This document shows positions 34,205 through 42,118 of a DNA stretch of 64,000 bases, in pieces (positions within the stretch are counted from its first letter, which is position 1; every line of letters starts with the position of its first letter). The notes beneath the pieces are model-generated. The model saw nothing but the letters and a program-made list of their open reading frames with translations, made no database searches and was not told the DNA's origin. The stretch spans positions 53,111-117,110 of the forward strand of contig UBMI01000016.1 of NCBI GenBank assembly GCA_900466475.1, written 5' to 3'. The DNA is from Hyphomicrobiales bacterium. Its GTDB lineage: Bacteria; Pseudomonadota; Alphaproteobacteria; Rhizobiales; Rhizobiaceae. The translations under genes were made by a program, and so were the position numbers.

Positions 34205-35020
34205 TTATTTGCCGGCGCCGGCGATCTGGTCGCCGTCGCGAGTGAGGTAATAGGCTGCCAGGATCGGCAGGAAGGTGACGAGCACGACGACCATGGCGAC
34301 CACATTGGTGACCGGGCGCTGACGGGGGCGGATCAACTCTTCGAGCATCCAGATCGGCAGCGTGGATTGCTGGCCGCCGGTGAAGGTGGTGACGATCACC
34401 TCATCGAAGGACAGGGCGAAGGCGAGCATGCCGCCGGCGAGAAGCGCGGTGCCGATATTCGGCAGGATGACATGGCGGAAGGTCTGGAAGCCGTCGGCAC
34501 CCAGATCCATCGAGGCTTCGATCAGCGAGGCCGATGTCCGCCGGAAGCGGGCAACGGCGTTGTTGTAGACGACGACGACGCAGAAGGTGGCGTGACCGAG
34601 CACGATCGTCCAGACCGAGAAGGGGATGTCGAAGAGGCTGAAGGCGGAGCGAAGCGCAATGCCGGTGATGATCCCGGGAAGCGCGATCGGCAGAATGACG
34701 AGCAGCGAGATCGCTTCACGGCCAAAGAATTTCGTCTGGCTCACGGCGGCCGCACAGAGTGTGCCGAGGATCAGCGCAATCACGGTCGCGATGTAGGCAA
34801 CCTGCAGCGAGAGGCCAAGAGCCGACCAGACATCCGGGCGGTTCCAGGCGATGCCGAACCATTGCAGCGTCAGGCCTGGCGGTGGCCACTGGTAGCTCTT
34901 CTCTTCCGTCGTGAAGGCATAGACGAAGATCAGCAAGATCGGCAGATGCAGGAAGAGCAGGCCGCCGGCGGCTGCGATCTTCAAGACGAGGGGTGATTTC
35001 TGTCCGCGGTCAGAGCGCAT
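34205..35020 (-). CDS. ABC transporter permease, PotC type
   Basis: Inner-membrane permease of 271 residues with six helices and the EAA loop TSASLIEASMDLGADGFQTFRHVILP around residues 165-190. The ATG at 35020 overlaps the last 11 bases of the preceding permease gene, a coupling typical of such operons; the open frame reaches 35071 via TTG but the extra residues are shadow of its neighbour. With the PotB-type permease it forms the channel of a spermidine/putrescine-type importer. Confidence 0.92.
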   Translation of the reverse strand: MRSDRGQKSPLVLKIAAAGGLLFLHLPILLIFVYAFTTEEKSYQWPPPGLTLQWFGIAWNRPDVWSALGLSLQVAYIATVIALILGTLCAAAVSQTKFFGREAISLLVILPIALPGIITGIALRSAFSLFDIPFSVWTIVLGHATFCVVVVYNNAVARFRRTSASLIEASMDLGADGFQTFRHVILPNIGTALLAGGMLAFALSFDEVIVTTFTGGQQSTLPIWMLEELIRPRQRPVTNVVAMVVVLVTFLPILAAYYLTRDGDQIAGAGK

Positions 35021-35972
35021 CGAAGGCTCCCATGCGTTTGGCGAGCCACAGATAGACCGCCATGATGGCAATCGGCACTACGGAGAAGGCAGCGGCGAGC
35101 GGTACGTTGCCAGCCGTTCCCTGCTGCGTATAGACCGCCTGGCCGATGAACAGACGGGACGAGCCGATGATCTGCGGGATGATGTAATCGCCCAAAGTCA
35201 GCGAGAAGGTAAAAATCGAGCCTGCGACGATGCCCGGCAGCGCCAGCGGGAAAAGCACGGTTCGGAACGTTTGGCGTGGCGTAGCGCCAAGATCGGCTGA
35301 GGCCTCGATCAGGTTGCCGGGCACGCGCTCGAGGGCTGCTTGCGTTGGCAGGATCATATAGGGCAGCCAGATGTAGACGAAGACGATGAAGGTGCCGAGA
35401 TAGCTGACGGAGAGCGAATTGCCGCCTACGATGGGCAAAGCGAGTACGCCGTCGAGAAGCCAGGACAGATGGAACCTCTCGAAAAACCAGGTGAGGATAC
35501 CTTCCTTCGCGAGGATCAATTTCCAGGCGTAAATCTTGACGAGATAGCTCGACCAGAGCGGCATCATGACGCCAAGATAGAAGAGGGCCTTCCATTTTCC
35601 CTGCGCATAGCGGGCCGCATAATAGGCGATTGGAAAGGCAACGAGGGCCGAGGCGACCGTCACCAGCGCCGCCATCAGGATTGTTCTGATGATGATGTCG
35701 AAATTGCTGGGGTTTAGAAGCTGGGCATAGGTGTCGAGGGTGAACTCGTAATTCACCATCCCCGAGAAATCGTCGATCGAGAAGAAGCTCTGCAGCAGCA
35801 GCGCGATCAGCGAGCCGATATAGATGATGCCGAGCCAGAGAAGCGGCGGGGTCAGCATCAGGAAGAGCAGCAGTTTCGGGTGGCGCCACAAGCTGTCCGA
35901 AAGGCGGCCGAAGAAACCACCACGTTGCGGCAGGATCGAAGTTTCGGGCTTGGTGATTGCCAGCGCCGTCAT
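35010..35972 (-). CDS. ABC transporter permease, PotB type
   Basis: Inner-membrane permease of 320 residues, with a long N-terminal cytoplasmic segment before the first helix (LLLFLMLTPPLLWLGIIYIGSL), large periplasmic loops and the EAA motif PGNLIEASADLGATPRQTFRTVLFP. Its start codon overlaps the ATPase stop codon as ATGA. It pairs with the downstream PotC-type permease. Confidence 0.92.
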   Translation of the reverse strand: MTALAITKPETSILPQRGGFFGRLSDSLWRHPKLLLFLMLTPPLLWLGIIYIGSLIALLLQSFFSIDDFSGMVNYEFTLDTYAQLLNPSNFDIIIRTILMAALVTVASALVAFPIAYYAARYAQGKWKALFYLGVMMPLWSSYLVKIYAWKLILAKEGILTWFFERFHLSWLLDGVLALPIVGGNSLSVSYLGTFIVFVYIWLPYMILPTQAALERVPGNLIEASADLGATPRQTFRTVLFPLALPGIVAGSIFTFSLTLGDYIIPQIIGSSRLFIGQAVYTQQGTAGNVPLAAAFSVVPIAIMAVYLWLAKRMGAFDAL

Positions 35973-36955
35973 GCCGCATCATCCATATAGTGCACGTCGC
36001 CCTGCTGCCAGGAAAGGCGGATGGCGGTGCCGATATCGGGCACGTCGCTGCCGGCCGGCAGCATGACGTGAAGACGCGATCCCCTGGTCTCGACGGCAAG
36101 CCGGGTCGCCGCACCCAGGAAGCTGGTATTTTCGACCCTGGCTTCAATGCCGTCAGCTGCGATGTGGATTGCTTCCGGCCGCAGGCTCGCCCAGCGTTTC
36201 TCGCCGCCAAGGGCTGTCATGACATCGGGGGCGATGACATTCGACGAGCCGACGAAATCGGCAACGAAACGTGTTTTCGGACGCCGGTAAATATCCTGGG
36301 GCGTGCCGTGCTGGACGATGCCGCCGTTGTTGAAGACCGCGACTCGGTCGGCCATGGACAGCGCTTCGCCCTGGTCGTGGGTGACGAAGATGAAAGTGAT
36401 GCCAAGCGCGCGCTGCAGGCTCTTCAACTCCTCCTGCATCTGCTCGCGCAGTTTCAGGTCCAGGGCGCCAAGCGGTTCGTCGAGCAGGAGTACCCGCGGC
36501 TTGTTGACGAGTGCACGGGCGAGCGCCACACGCTGGCGCTGGCCGCCGGAGAGCTGGCCGGGACGGCGGCTGCCATAGCCGGGCAGCTTCACCAGTTCCA
36601 GTGCCTTCTCGGCTTCCTTGATCCGCTCCGTCTTGCCGACGCCCTTGACCATCAGCCCGTAGGCGACGTTGTCGAGTATATCGAGATGCGGGAAGAGCGC
36701 GTAGTCCTGAAAGACGGTGTTGACGTTGCGGCGATAGGGCGGAACGCCTTCTGCGGTTTCGCCGAAGATTTCGATATGTCCCGATGTCGGCTGTTCGAAG
36801 CCTGCGATCAGCCGCAGGCAGGTTGTCTTGCCAGAACCGGACGGGCCGAGCATGGCGAAGAACTCGCCGGGCACGATTTCAAGATCAACGCCGTCGACGG
36901 CGCGCACCGCGCCGAAATGGCGAGACACCTTCTGGAAGCGGACGGCTGACGTCAT
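35969..36955 (-). CDS. ABC transporter ATP-binding protein, PotA type
   Basis: ATPase of 328 residues. Walker A GPSGSGKTT is at about residues 37-45, signature LSGGQRQRVALARALV near residue 136, and Walker B VLLLDEPLGALD. The switch histidine is in VTHDQGEALSMADRVAVFNNG. A C-terminal TOBE domain follows. It is separated from its binding-protein gene by 208 bases that include a rhizobial-type palindrome, and is coupled to both permeases downstream. Confidence 0.94.
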   Translation of the reverse strand: MTSAVRFQKVSRHFGAVRAVDGVDLEIVPGEFFAMLGPSGSGKTTCLRLIAGFEQPTSGHIEIFGETAEGVPPYRRNVNTVFQDYALFPHLDILDNVAYGLMVKGVGKTERIKEAEKALELVKLPGYGSRRPGQLSGGQRQRVALARALVNKPRVLLLDEPLGALDLKLREQMQEELKSLQRALGITFIFVTHDQGEALSMADRVAVFNNGGIVQHGTPQDIYRRPKTRFVADFVGSSNVIAPDVMTALGGEKRWASLRPEAIHIAADGIEARVENTSFLGAATRLAVETRGSRLHVMLPAGSDVPDIGTAIRLSWQQGDVHYMDDAA

Positions 36956-37020
36956 GGAAGCTCCGGACCTGTATCATTCGAGGGAGGCATTGGCCTTCGT
37001 TCTAAACGCGCTGCCCCAAA

Positions 37021-37043
37021 CCCCTCCCCACAAGGGGGAGGGG
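37021..37043 (+). repeat. Rhizobial-type CCCCTCCCC/GGGGAGGGG intergenic palindrome
   Basis: CCCCTCCCC, a 5-base loop, then GGGGAGGGG, a perfect 9-base stem in the gap between the binding-protein and ATPase genes. I remember this kind of element as frequent between genes in rhizobial genomes. It may be part of a larger dispersed repeat, and it may dampen transcription past the binding-protein gene. Confidence 0.6.
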
Positions 37044-37163
37044 CTTAACCTGCGGCGCCCACTCTCAAACCTTTCGGCGTTTCAGCAGGAATGCGGCGGT
37101 GCCACTCCGGCCCCTCGACTTTGCGAGGAGTTGGGAAAGGCACTTACGTTAATCGGCCTGGCG

Positions 37164-38324
37164 TCAACGCCCGCCGATCACGCCGATATAATCCGATACC
37201 CAGCGATGATAGGGCACGCATTCGCTCTCGGTCGTGCATTTGGCGACCGGGGTCTTCCAGAACTTGATCTTTTCGAAGTGATCGTAACCGTTGCCGTTGC
37301 AGCCGGTGTCGGTCAGCAGCTCGTTGCCCTTGCAGGCTGCCGGAACCGAGGGAACGGCGCCGAACCAGGCGGCGGCATCGCCCTGTACTTTCGCCTTCAG
37401 GGAGTGTTCCATCCACATATAGGCGCAGTTCGGATGCTCGCTGTCGGCGTGCAGCATGGTCGTGTCAGCCCAGCCAGTTACCCCTTCTTCGGGGAAGGTC
37501 GAAGCGATCTTCTGCTTGTCTGCCTGCATCAGATTGACCTGGAACGGCCAGGAGCCGGAGGCAACGACACCTTCGTTCTTGAAGTCGTCGACCTGGATCA
37601 TCGCATCATGCCAGTAGCGCGAAACGAGCTTGCGCTGGCCACGCAGCAGGTCGAGGGCGGCCTTGTACTGGTCCTCGTTGAGCTCGTAAGGATCCTTGAT
37701 GCCGAGATCGGGCTTGTGCGCCATCAGATACATGGCCGCATCAGCGATATAGATCGGGCCGTCATAGGCCTGGACGCGGCCCTTGTTGGACTTACCATCA
37801 GGCAGGTTCTGCTCTTCGAAGACGACGTTCCAGCTCGTCGGCGCCTTATCCTTGAAGGTGTCCGTGTTGTACATCAGTACGTTCGGGCCCCAGAGATAAG
37901 GCACGCCGTAGTGGACGCCGTTCACCGTATGCCAAGGCGCATTCTGCAAGCGCTCGTCGATGGTCTTGAAGCTCGGAACCAGGTCGGTGTTGATCGGCTG
38001 GACGCGCTTGCCGGCCACAAGGCGAAGCGATGCGTCGCCCGAGGCTGTGACGAGGTCGAAGCCGCCTTCGTTCATCAGCGCCACCATTTCATCCGAGGTG
38101 GCGGCGGTCTTTACGGAAACCTTGCAGCCCGTTTCCTTCTCGAAGTCGGTGACCCAATCGTAATTCTTGTCGGTTTCACCGCGCTCGATATAGCCAGCCC
38201 AGGCGACGATGCTGACGGCGCCTTCTCCCTTGCCCAATTCCTTCAGCGGTTCGGCAGCGACAACCTGCGTCGCGAAGCTCAGGCTCGCGAGGGCAGCAGT
38301 GCACGATTTCAGAAGATGCTTCAT
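37164..38324 (-). CDS. ABC transporter substrate-binding protein, PotD type
   Basis: Periplasmic binding protein of 386 residues. The signal peptide (residues 1-24, MKHLLKSCTAALASLSFATQ to VVAA) is followed by the PotD-like fold: AVSIVAWAGYIERGETD, FDLVTASGDASLRL, GVPYLWGPNVLMYN and TGWADTTMLHADSEHPN. Six cysteines fall in the C-terminal part, four of them clustered at the end, probably forming disulfides. The start at 38324 has GGGAGA upstream; the frame's extension to 38411 is not a plausible signal sequence. First gene of the transporter set, placed 120 bases after the LysR gene, consistent with higher expression of the binding protein. Ligand inferred from neighbours. Confidence 0.9.
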   Translation of the reverse strand: MKHLLKSCTAALASLSFATQVVAAEPLKELGKGEGAVSIVAWAGYIERGETDKNYDWVTDFEKETGCKVSVKTAATSDEMVALMNEGGFDLVTASGDASLRLVAGKRVQPINTDLVPSFKTIDERLQNAPWHTVNGVHYGVPYLWGPNVLMYNTDTFKDKAPTSWNVVFEEQNLPDGKSNKGRVQAYDGPIYIADAAMYLMAHKPDLGIKDPYELNEDQYKAALDLLRGQRKLVSRYWHDAMIQVDDFKNEGVVASGSWPFQVNLMQADKQKIASTFPEEGVTGWADTTMLHADSEHPNCAYMWMEHSLKAKVQGDAAAWFGAVPSVPAACKGNELLTDTGCNGNGYDHFEKIKFWKTPVAKCTTESECVPYHRWVSDYIGVIGGR

Positions 38325-38444
38325 CGTCTGTCTCCCGGTTCGGTGCCGCTTTTGCGGCGTTTTGTTCCCGGAAGAAAAGGTGACGCGGAAAGGCCGGTTT
38401 CGCAAATTCATTTATCAGAAAGCCGATATCGGAAATTCCGATAC

Positions 38445-39353
38445 CTAGCGGGATCTTCCCGATCGCATGTTCTCGGCGATAGCCACAAAATCGCGCGCCG
38501 CCTGCGGCAGGCTGGAGCCCTTGCGCCAGACCATGCCGACCTGCACGACGGGCAGAGAACCGGAAACGTCGCGGCTCTCGATACGGTCGCCTTCCAGCGA
38601 CCAGGGGCGATAGACAAGATCGGGCAGCAGCGCAACGCCCGCGCCCGTGGCAACCAGGCTGCGTACGGCTTCCACCGAGCGAGTGCGGAAGGCGACGTGT
38701 GGACGGGCGCCGAGTGCGGTCAATAGTTTGCCGGTATTCTCCTCGATTTCATCCACCGTCAACATGATCAGCGGTTCGCGGGCGATATCGGCAACCGAGA
38801 TAATATCGGCCGAGACCAGCGGATGACCCATTGGCAGCCAGAGGCGATAGGGGGAGGTTTCCAGAATTTCCGCTTGGAGAGCCATGCGATCACGCAGATT
38901 TGAAATCACCATGACAGCGACATCCAGCTCGCCGCCGACCAGCAGATGTTCGAGATAACTGCCATTGTCTTCGATGGCGCTGACTTCGACCCCGGGGCAG
39001 GCCCGGCGATAGCGGGCCAGCAGGTCCGAAAGTACATAGCCGGCAACGAGCGAAGTAACGCCGATATTGAGCGTGCCGGAAGGTGTGTTCTGCTGGGCGG
39101 AAAAGCTGGTGCGGGCATCGGACACCGTTGCCAGGATTTTCGTGGCGTGCCGCAGGAACTGGTGACCATTGTGGGTGATCGAGAGCCCCCGCGGGTGGCG
39201 TTCGAACAACACGACCCCGAGGTCGCTTTCGAGTTCTTTCAGCGCCTCCGTTATCGATGATTGGGAGATCGACAGGTTCTGCGCGGCGCGTGTGACCGAG
39301 CCCTGTTCTGCAACGGCGACGAAATATTGTATCTGGCGAAGCGTGAAAGCCAT
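38445..39353 (-). CDS. LysR-family transcriptional regulator
   Basis: A 302-residue regulator. The winged helix-turn-helix occupies residues 1-60 (LRQIQYFVAVAEQGSVTRAAQNLSISQSSITEALKELESDLG) and the C-terminal 200 residues are the two-lobed co-inducer domain (TLNIGVTSLVAGYVLSDLLARY onward). It is transcribed in the same direction as the transporter genes that follow after 120 bases, an unusual arrangement for LysR, which is more often divergent. It may control the transporter, or the plus-strand gene at 39533. Effector unknown. Confidence 0.92.
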   Translation of the reverse strand: MAFTLRQIQYFVAVAEQGSVTRAAQNLSISQSSITEALKELESDLGVVLFERHPRGLSITHNGHQFLRHATKILATVSDARTSFSAQQNTPSGTLNIGVTSLVAGYVLSDLLARYRRACPGVEVSAIEDNGSYLEHLLVGGELDVAVMVISNLRDRMALQAEILETSPYRLWLPMGHPLVSADIISVADIAREPLIMLTVDEIEENTGKLLTALGARPHVAFRTRSVEAVRSLVATGAGVALLPDLVYRPWSLEGDRIESRDVSGSLPVVQVGMVWRKGSSLPQAARDFVAIAENMRSGRSR

Positions 39354-39532
39354 GGCATTTTAGAGCATGCGCGTGAGCGCTCTGGCAAGCGCAGGAGCAG
39401 CTGGACCTTTTTTGGTATTTTGTCACTTCGAGACAAAGTCGGAAGGCCCACTTAAACATTCGGAAACGTCATTTCCCTAGCTTAACAGTCACTTGTATTG
39501 CGTTGGAGTTTTCAGATGGCGGAGCAGTTGGC

Positions 39533-40255
39533 GTGAAGGCCTTACTGCGCATATTCCGGCCTTCCCGGAAATTGGCTTTGATCATCGGTGGTAGCGCCCT
39601 GTTAGCGGGCGTTTCCGGCGGTGCTGCGGTCTATGTTGGCAAAGACAGGCTGCTGGGTGACGAGGAAGCCGCTGATGGCGTGGCCTGCACCGACGTCAAT
39701 CTCGTGACGATCAAGAAGCAGGATCATGTCTGGGTCCGCAAATACATCAAGACCGAACCTGTCGACGGCATGACGCGCGTCAAGACGGCGTTGCGCGTCG
39801 CCCAGGCCGTCTATGAAGCGCAAAAGCCCGATCTGGTGCAGGTCGTCGTCCTCGACGAGAACGGTCCGACCCTGCGCTCGGACATTCGCGGTCGGGCGAT
39901 CGGCGCCGACGTGGTCTATATTGCGCATCCCGACAAGATGGTCGAAGGTCTCGACGACAAACCCTATACGGCCCGTTATTACGACGGCAAGGCGAGTGAA
40001 CAGGGCCTCTTCTACGGCGAACGCATCGAGTTGCCGGACGATCGGATCGCAACGCTGAATGCGAGCCTCAAGGACCCGGCCGATTGCATCGATCCAGTGG
40101 CCGTCGCCTCCACCAAGAAAGAGAGCAAGCCGGAAAAGGGCGCTGCGCCCAAGGAGGCTGAGGAACCGTCTGCCCAAGAGCAGGCTGCCAAGGATGCAGC
40201 CACTCCGGCGGGAGACGCTCCCGCAGAGGAGCCGCCCGTCAAGAGCGGCCACTAG
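39533..40255 (+). CDS. Hypothetical membrane-anchored protein
   Basis: I do not recognise a named family. The product is 240 residues, beginning with GTG at 39533 behind GGAG (VKALLRIFRPSRKLALIIGG); the frame extends to a TTG at 39503. One transmembrane anchor lies at residues 14-36. A mainly beta globular part (about 45-180) follows, and the C-terminal tail of about 45 residues is rich in Ala, Pro, Glu and Lys. The globular part includes VKTALRVAQAVYEAQKPDLVQVVVLDENGP. The tail resembles flexible linkers that cross the periplasm. It is divergent from LysR. Confidence 0.75.
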   Translation: MKALLRIFRPSRKLALIIGGSALLAGVSGGAAVYVGKDRLLGDEEAADGVACTDVNLVTIKKQDHVWVRKYIKTEPVDGMTRVKTALRVAQAVYEAQKPDLVQVVVLDENGPTLRSDIRGRAIGADVVYIAHPDKMVEGLDDKPYTARYYDGKASEQGLFYGERIELPDDRIATLNASLKDPADCIDPVAVASTKKESKPEKGAAPKEAEEPSAQEQAAKDAATPAGDAPAEEPPVKSGH

Positions 40256-40267
40256 TTCCGAAAACGA

Positions 40268-41157
40268 TCAGGCAGCAGGCTTGATATTTTCCCTTATCAG
40301 TGAGGCATCGCGCGCCGGCGGCTGGCCGAAGAAGCGTGCGTATTCCCTGCTGAATTGCGAGGCGCTTTCATAGCCCACGGTGTAGGCGACCGAGGATGCA
40401 TTTCCGGATTGGCCAATCAGAAGCTGGCGAGCCTGCAGTAATCGGATGCGTTTCTGGAACTGGATCGGGCTCATCGCCGTCACTGCCTTGAAATGGCGAT
40501 GAAAGGCGGACACGCTCATCGAGGCGAGGCTGGCAAGCTTTTCGACCTCGACCGCCTCTGCGTAGTGATCGCGTACCCAGCGGATGGCGAGTCTTATCCG
40601 CGAGAGTGCGCTGTCGGGTGCCGCAATATCACGTAATATCCAGCCTTGTGGCCCCTGCAGCACGCGATAGAGGATTTCGCGTTCATAGGCAGGCGCAAGA
40701 GCCGGGATATCCTGCGGCCGCTCCATGAGCTGCAGCATTCTCAGCCAGGCACTGAGAAGTTCCGGCGTCATGCGGCAGACGGAATAACCGCCGCCTTGCC
40801 CCTCCTGATAGGTCTGTGGCGGGAGGTCGATGAGAAGGGCTGCGACCCTTGCCGGATTGAGCGACAGACTGACACCGACATAGGGCCTGTCGAGACCGGC
40901 TTGCTGCACTTTGCCAGTTGCGGGCATATCCACCGAGATGACGAAATAGGTGGTGGGGTCGTAGTAATAGTCCTGGCCGGCGATGGTGAGCGTCTTGCTG
41001 CCATCCACGATCAGGTTGACCATTGGCTCATAGATCGCCCCGAGCCTGTGCTCAGGGATCTCTCCCTTGACCATCATATGCCTGGTATGCCGGTTTCCGT
41101 CGGGCGGTTTTCGGCGCGGGCCGTCAGGCGGCGCATCTCTTCGAACATTGTCTGCAT
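40268..41157 (-). pseudogene. AraC-family regulator split by a -1 frameshift near its start
   Basis: The main frame (41077 down to 40268, 269 residues) carries an AraC_N cupin-like domain (IYEPMVNLIVDGSKTLTIAGQDYYYDP) and a C-terminal AraC double helix-turn-helix (VEVEKLASLASMSVSAFHRHFKAVTAMSPIQFQKRIRLL). It lacks the family's opening segment, which is found upstream in another frame: MQTMFEEMRRLTARAENRPT, ending TETGIPGI, from the ATG at 41157 to a TGA at 41079-41077. Shifting back one base at that point gives GIPGIMMVKGEIPEH, the expected family flow. The two frames also overlap as ATGA, so reinitiation could rescue the protein. Sequencing error is possible. Divergent from an SDR gene. Confidence 0.75.
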
Positions 41158-41289
41158 GGGGGAAACCTGACCTAGCTCGTCATTGCGCGCAAGACAAAAG
41201 CAGGAATAGGCAAGAACGAGGCAGTTTCCGGCGGAGTAGCGGCCTCCCGTTTCCCCTAGCTTCCGGCCATCGAAAGCAAGGAGACACAG

Positions 41290-42042
41290 ATGAAAATCGC
41301 AATCATTACCGGTGGCAGCCGGGGCATCGGTCAATCGGCAGCTCAGGAATGCGCGCGGCGCGGCATGGGGGTCATCCTGACCTACAACAGCCACAAGCCC
41401 GGCGCCGATGAGGCTGTGGCCGAGATCAAGGCGGCGGGCGGCCAGGCAGTCGCGCTGGCTTTGGATGTCGGAGATGCCGCAAGCTTTCCGTCCTTCGTTG
41501 AGGAGGTCAAGCGACTGCTTTCCACCTCTTGGGGCCGCAGTGATTTCGATTGCCTCGTCAACAATGCCGGGTTCGGCATGTTCAATCTGATAGAGACGGT
41601 GACGACCGACCAGTTCGACGCGCTGATGAACGTGCACCTGAAGGGCCCGTTTTTCCTGACGCAGGCGCTGTTGCCGCTGATGGTGGATGGTGGCGTGATC
41701 CTCAATGTGACGAGCGCCTCGGTGCGTGTCGCAACGGCCGGTGTGGCGCCGTATGCCGCTCTCAAATCTGGGCTTGAGACCTTGACGCGGTATCAGGCGA
41801 AGGAGTTCGGCAACCGCAGGATCCGCGCCAATGCGGTCTCGCCGGGCGCTATTCGCACCAATCTGGCTGATGCCGCGCTGGACAAAAACCCGGAATTTGC
41901 AGCGCTGCTTGCCTCGCAGACGGCACTCGGCCGTATCGGAGAATCCGACGATGTCGGCCGGGTGATCGCCATGCTGGCGTCGGAGGAGGGTGCCTGGATC
42001 AATGCGCAGACAATCGAGGTCGCCGGCGGCTACATGATCTGA
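41290..42042 (+). CDS. Short-chain dehydrogenase/reductase
   Basis: NAD(P)-dependent oxidoreductase of 250 residues. The cofactor loop TGGSRGIG is at residues 8-15, NNAG near residue 93, and the catalytic Ser and Tyr-x3-Lys in NVTSASVRVATAGVAPYAALK near residues 138-158. The C-terminal GRIGESDDVGRVIAMLASEEGAWINAQTIEVAGG is typical. AAGGAG precedes the start. The AraC-type gene, divergent at 133 bases, is its probable regulator. The substrate cannot be told from sequence. Confidence 0.92.
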   Translation: MKIAIITGGSRGIGQSAAQECARRGMGVILTYNSHKPGADEAVAEIKAAGGQAVALALDVGDAASFPSFVEEVKRLLSTSWGRSDFDCLVNNAGFGMFNLIETVTTDQFDALMNVHLKGPFFLTQALLPLMVDGGVILNVTSASVRVATAGVAPYAALKSGLETLTRYQAKEFGNRRIRANAVSPGAIRTNLADAALDKNPEFAALLASQTALGRIGESDDVGRVIAMLASEEGAWINAQTIEVAGGYMI

Positions 42043-42066
42043 GGCGGAATGTTTCAGGAAAAAGCA

Positions 42067-42096
42067 AAACGGAGCGTCCTTTCGGGCGCTCCGTTT
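42067..42096 (+). terminator. Bidirectional terminator between SDR and lysS
   Basis: AAACGGAGCG (42067-42076) and CGCTCCGTTT (42087-42096) form a perfect 10-base stem with a 10-base loop that can itself partly pair. A/T tracts on both sides serve the convergent genes. Confidence 0.85.
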
Positions 42097-42118
42097 CCTT
42101 GTTCAGGTTGTGCGTTTC

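Noticed and set aside
36828..38726. 632-codon plus-strand open frame opposite the PotA/PotD-type genes
   Set aside because: It covers real minus-strand genes with full motifs and runs through an intergenic gap, with no ribosome binding site and low-complexity translation. A high-GC shadow frame.
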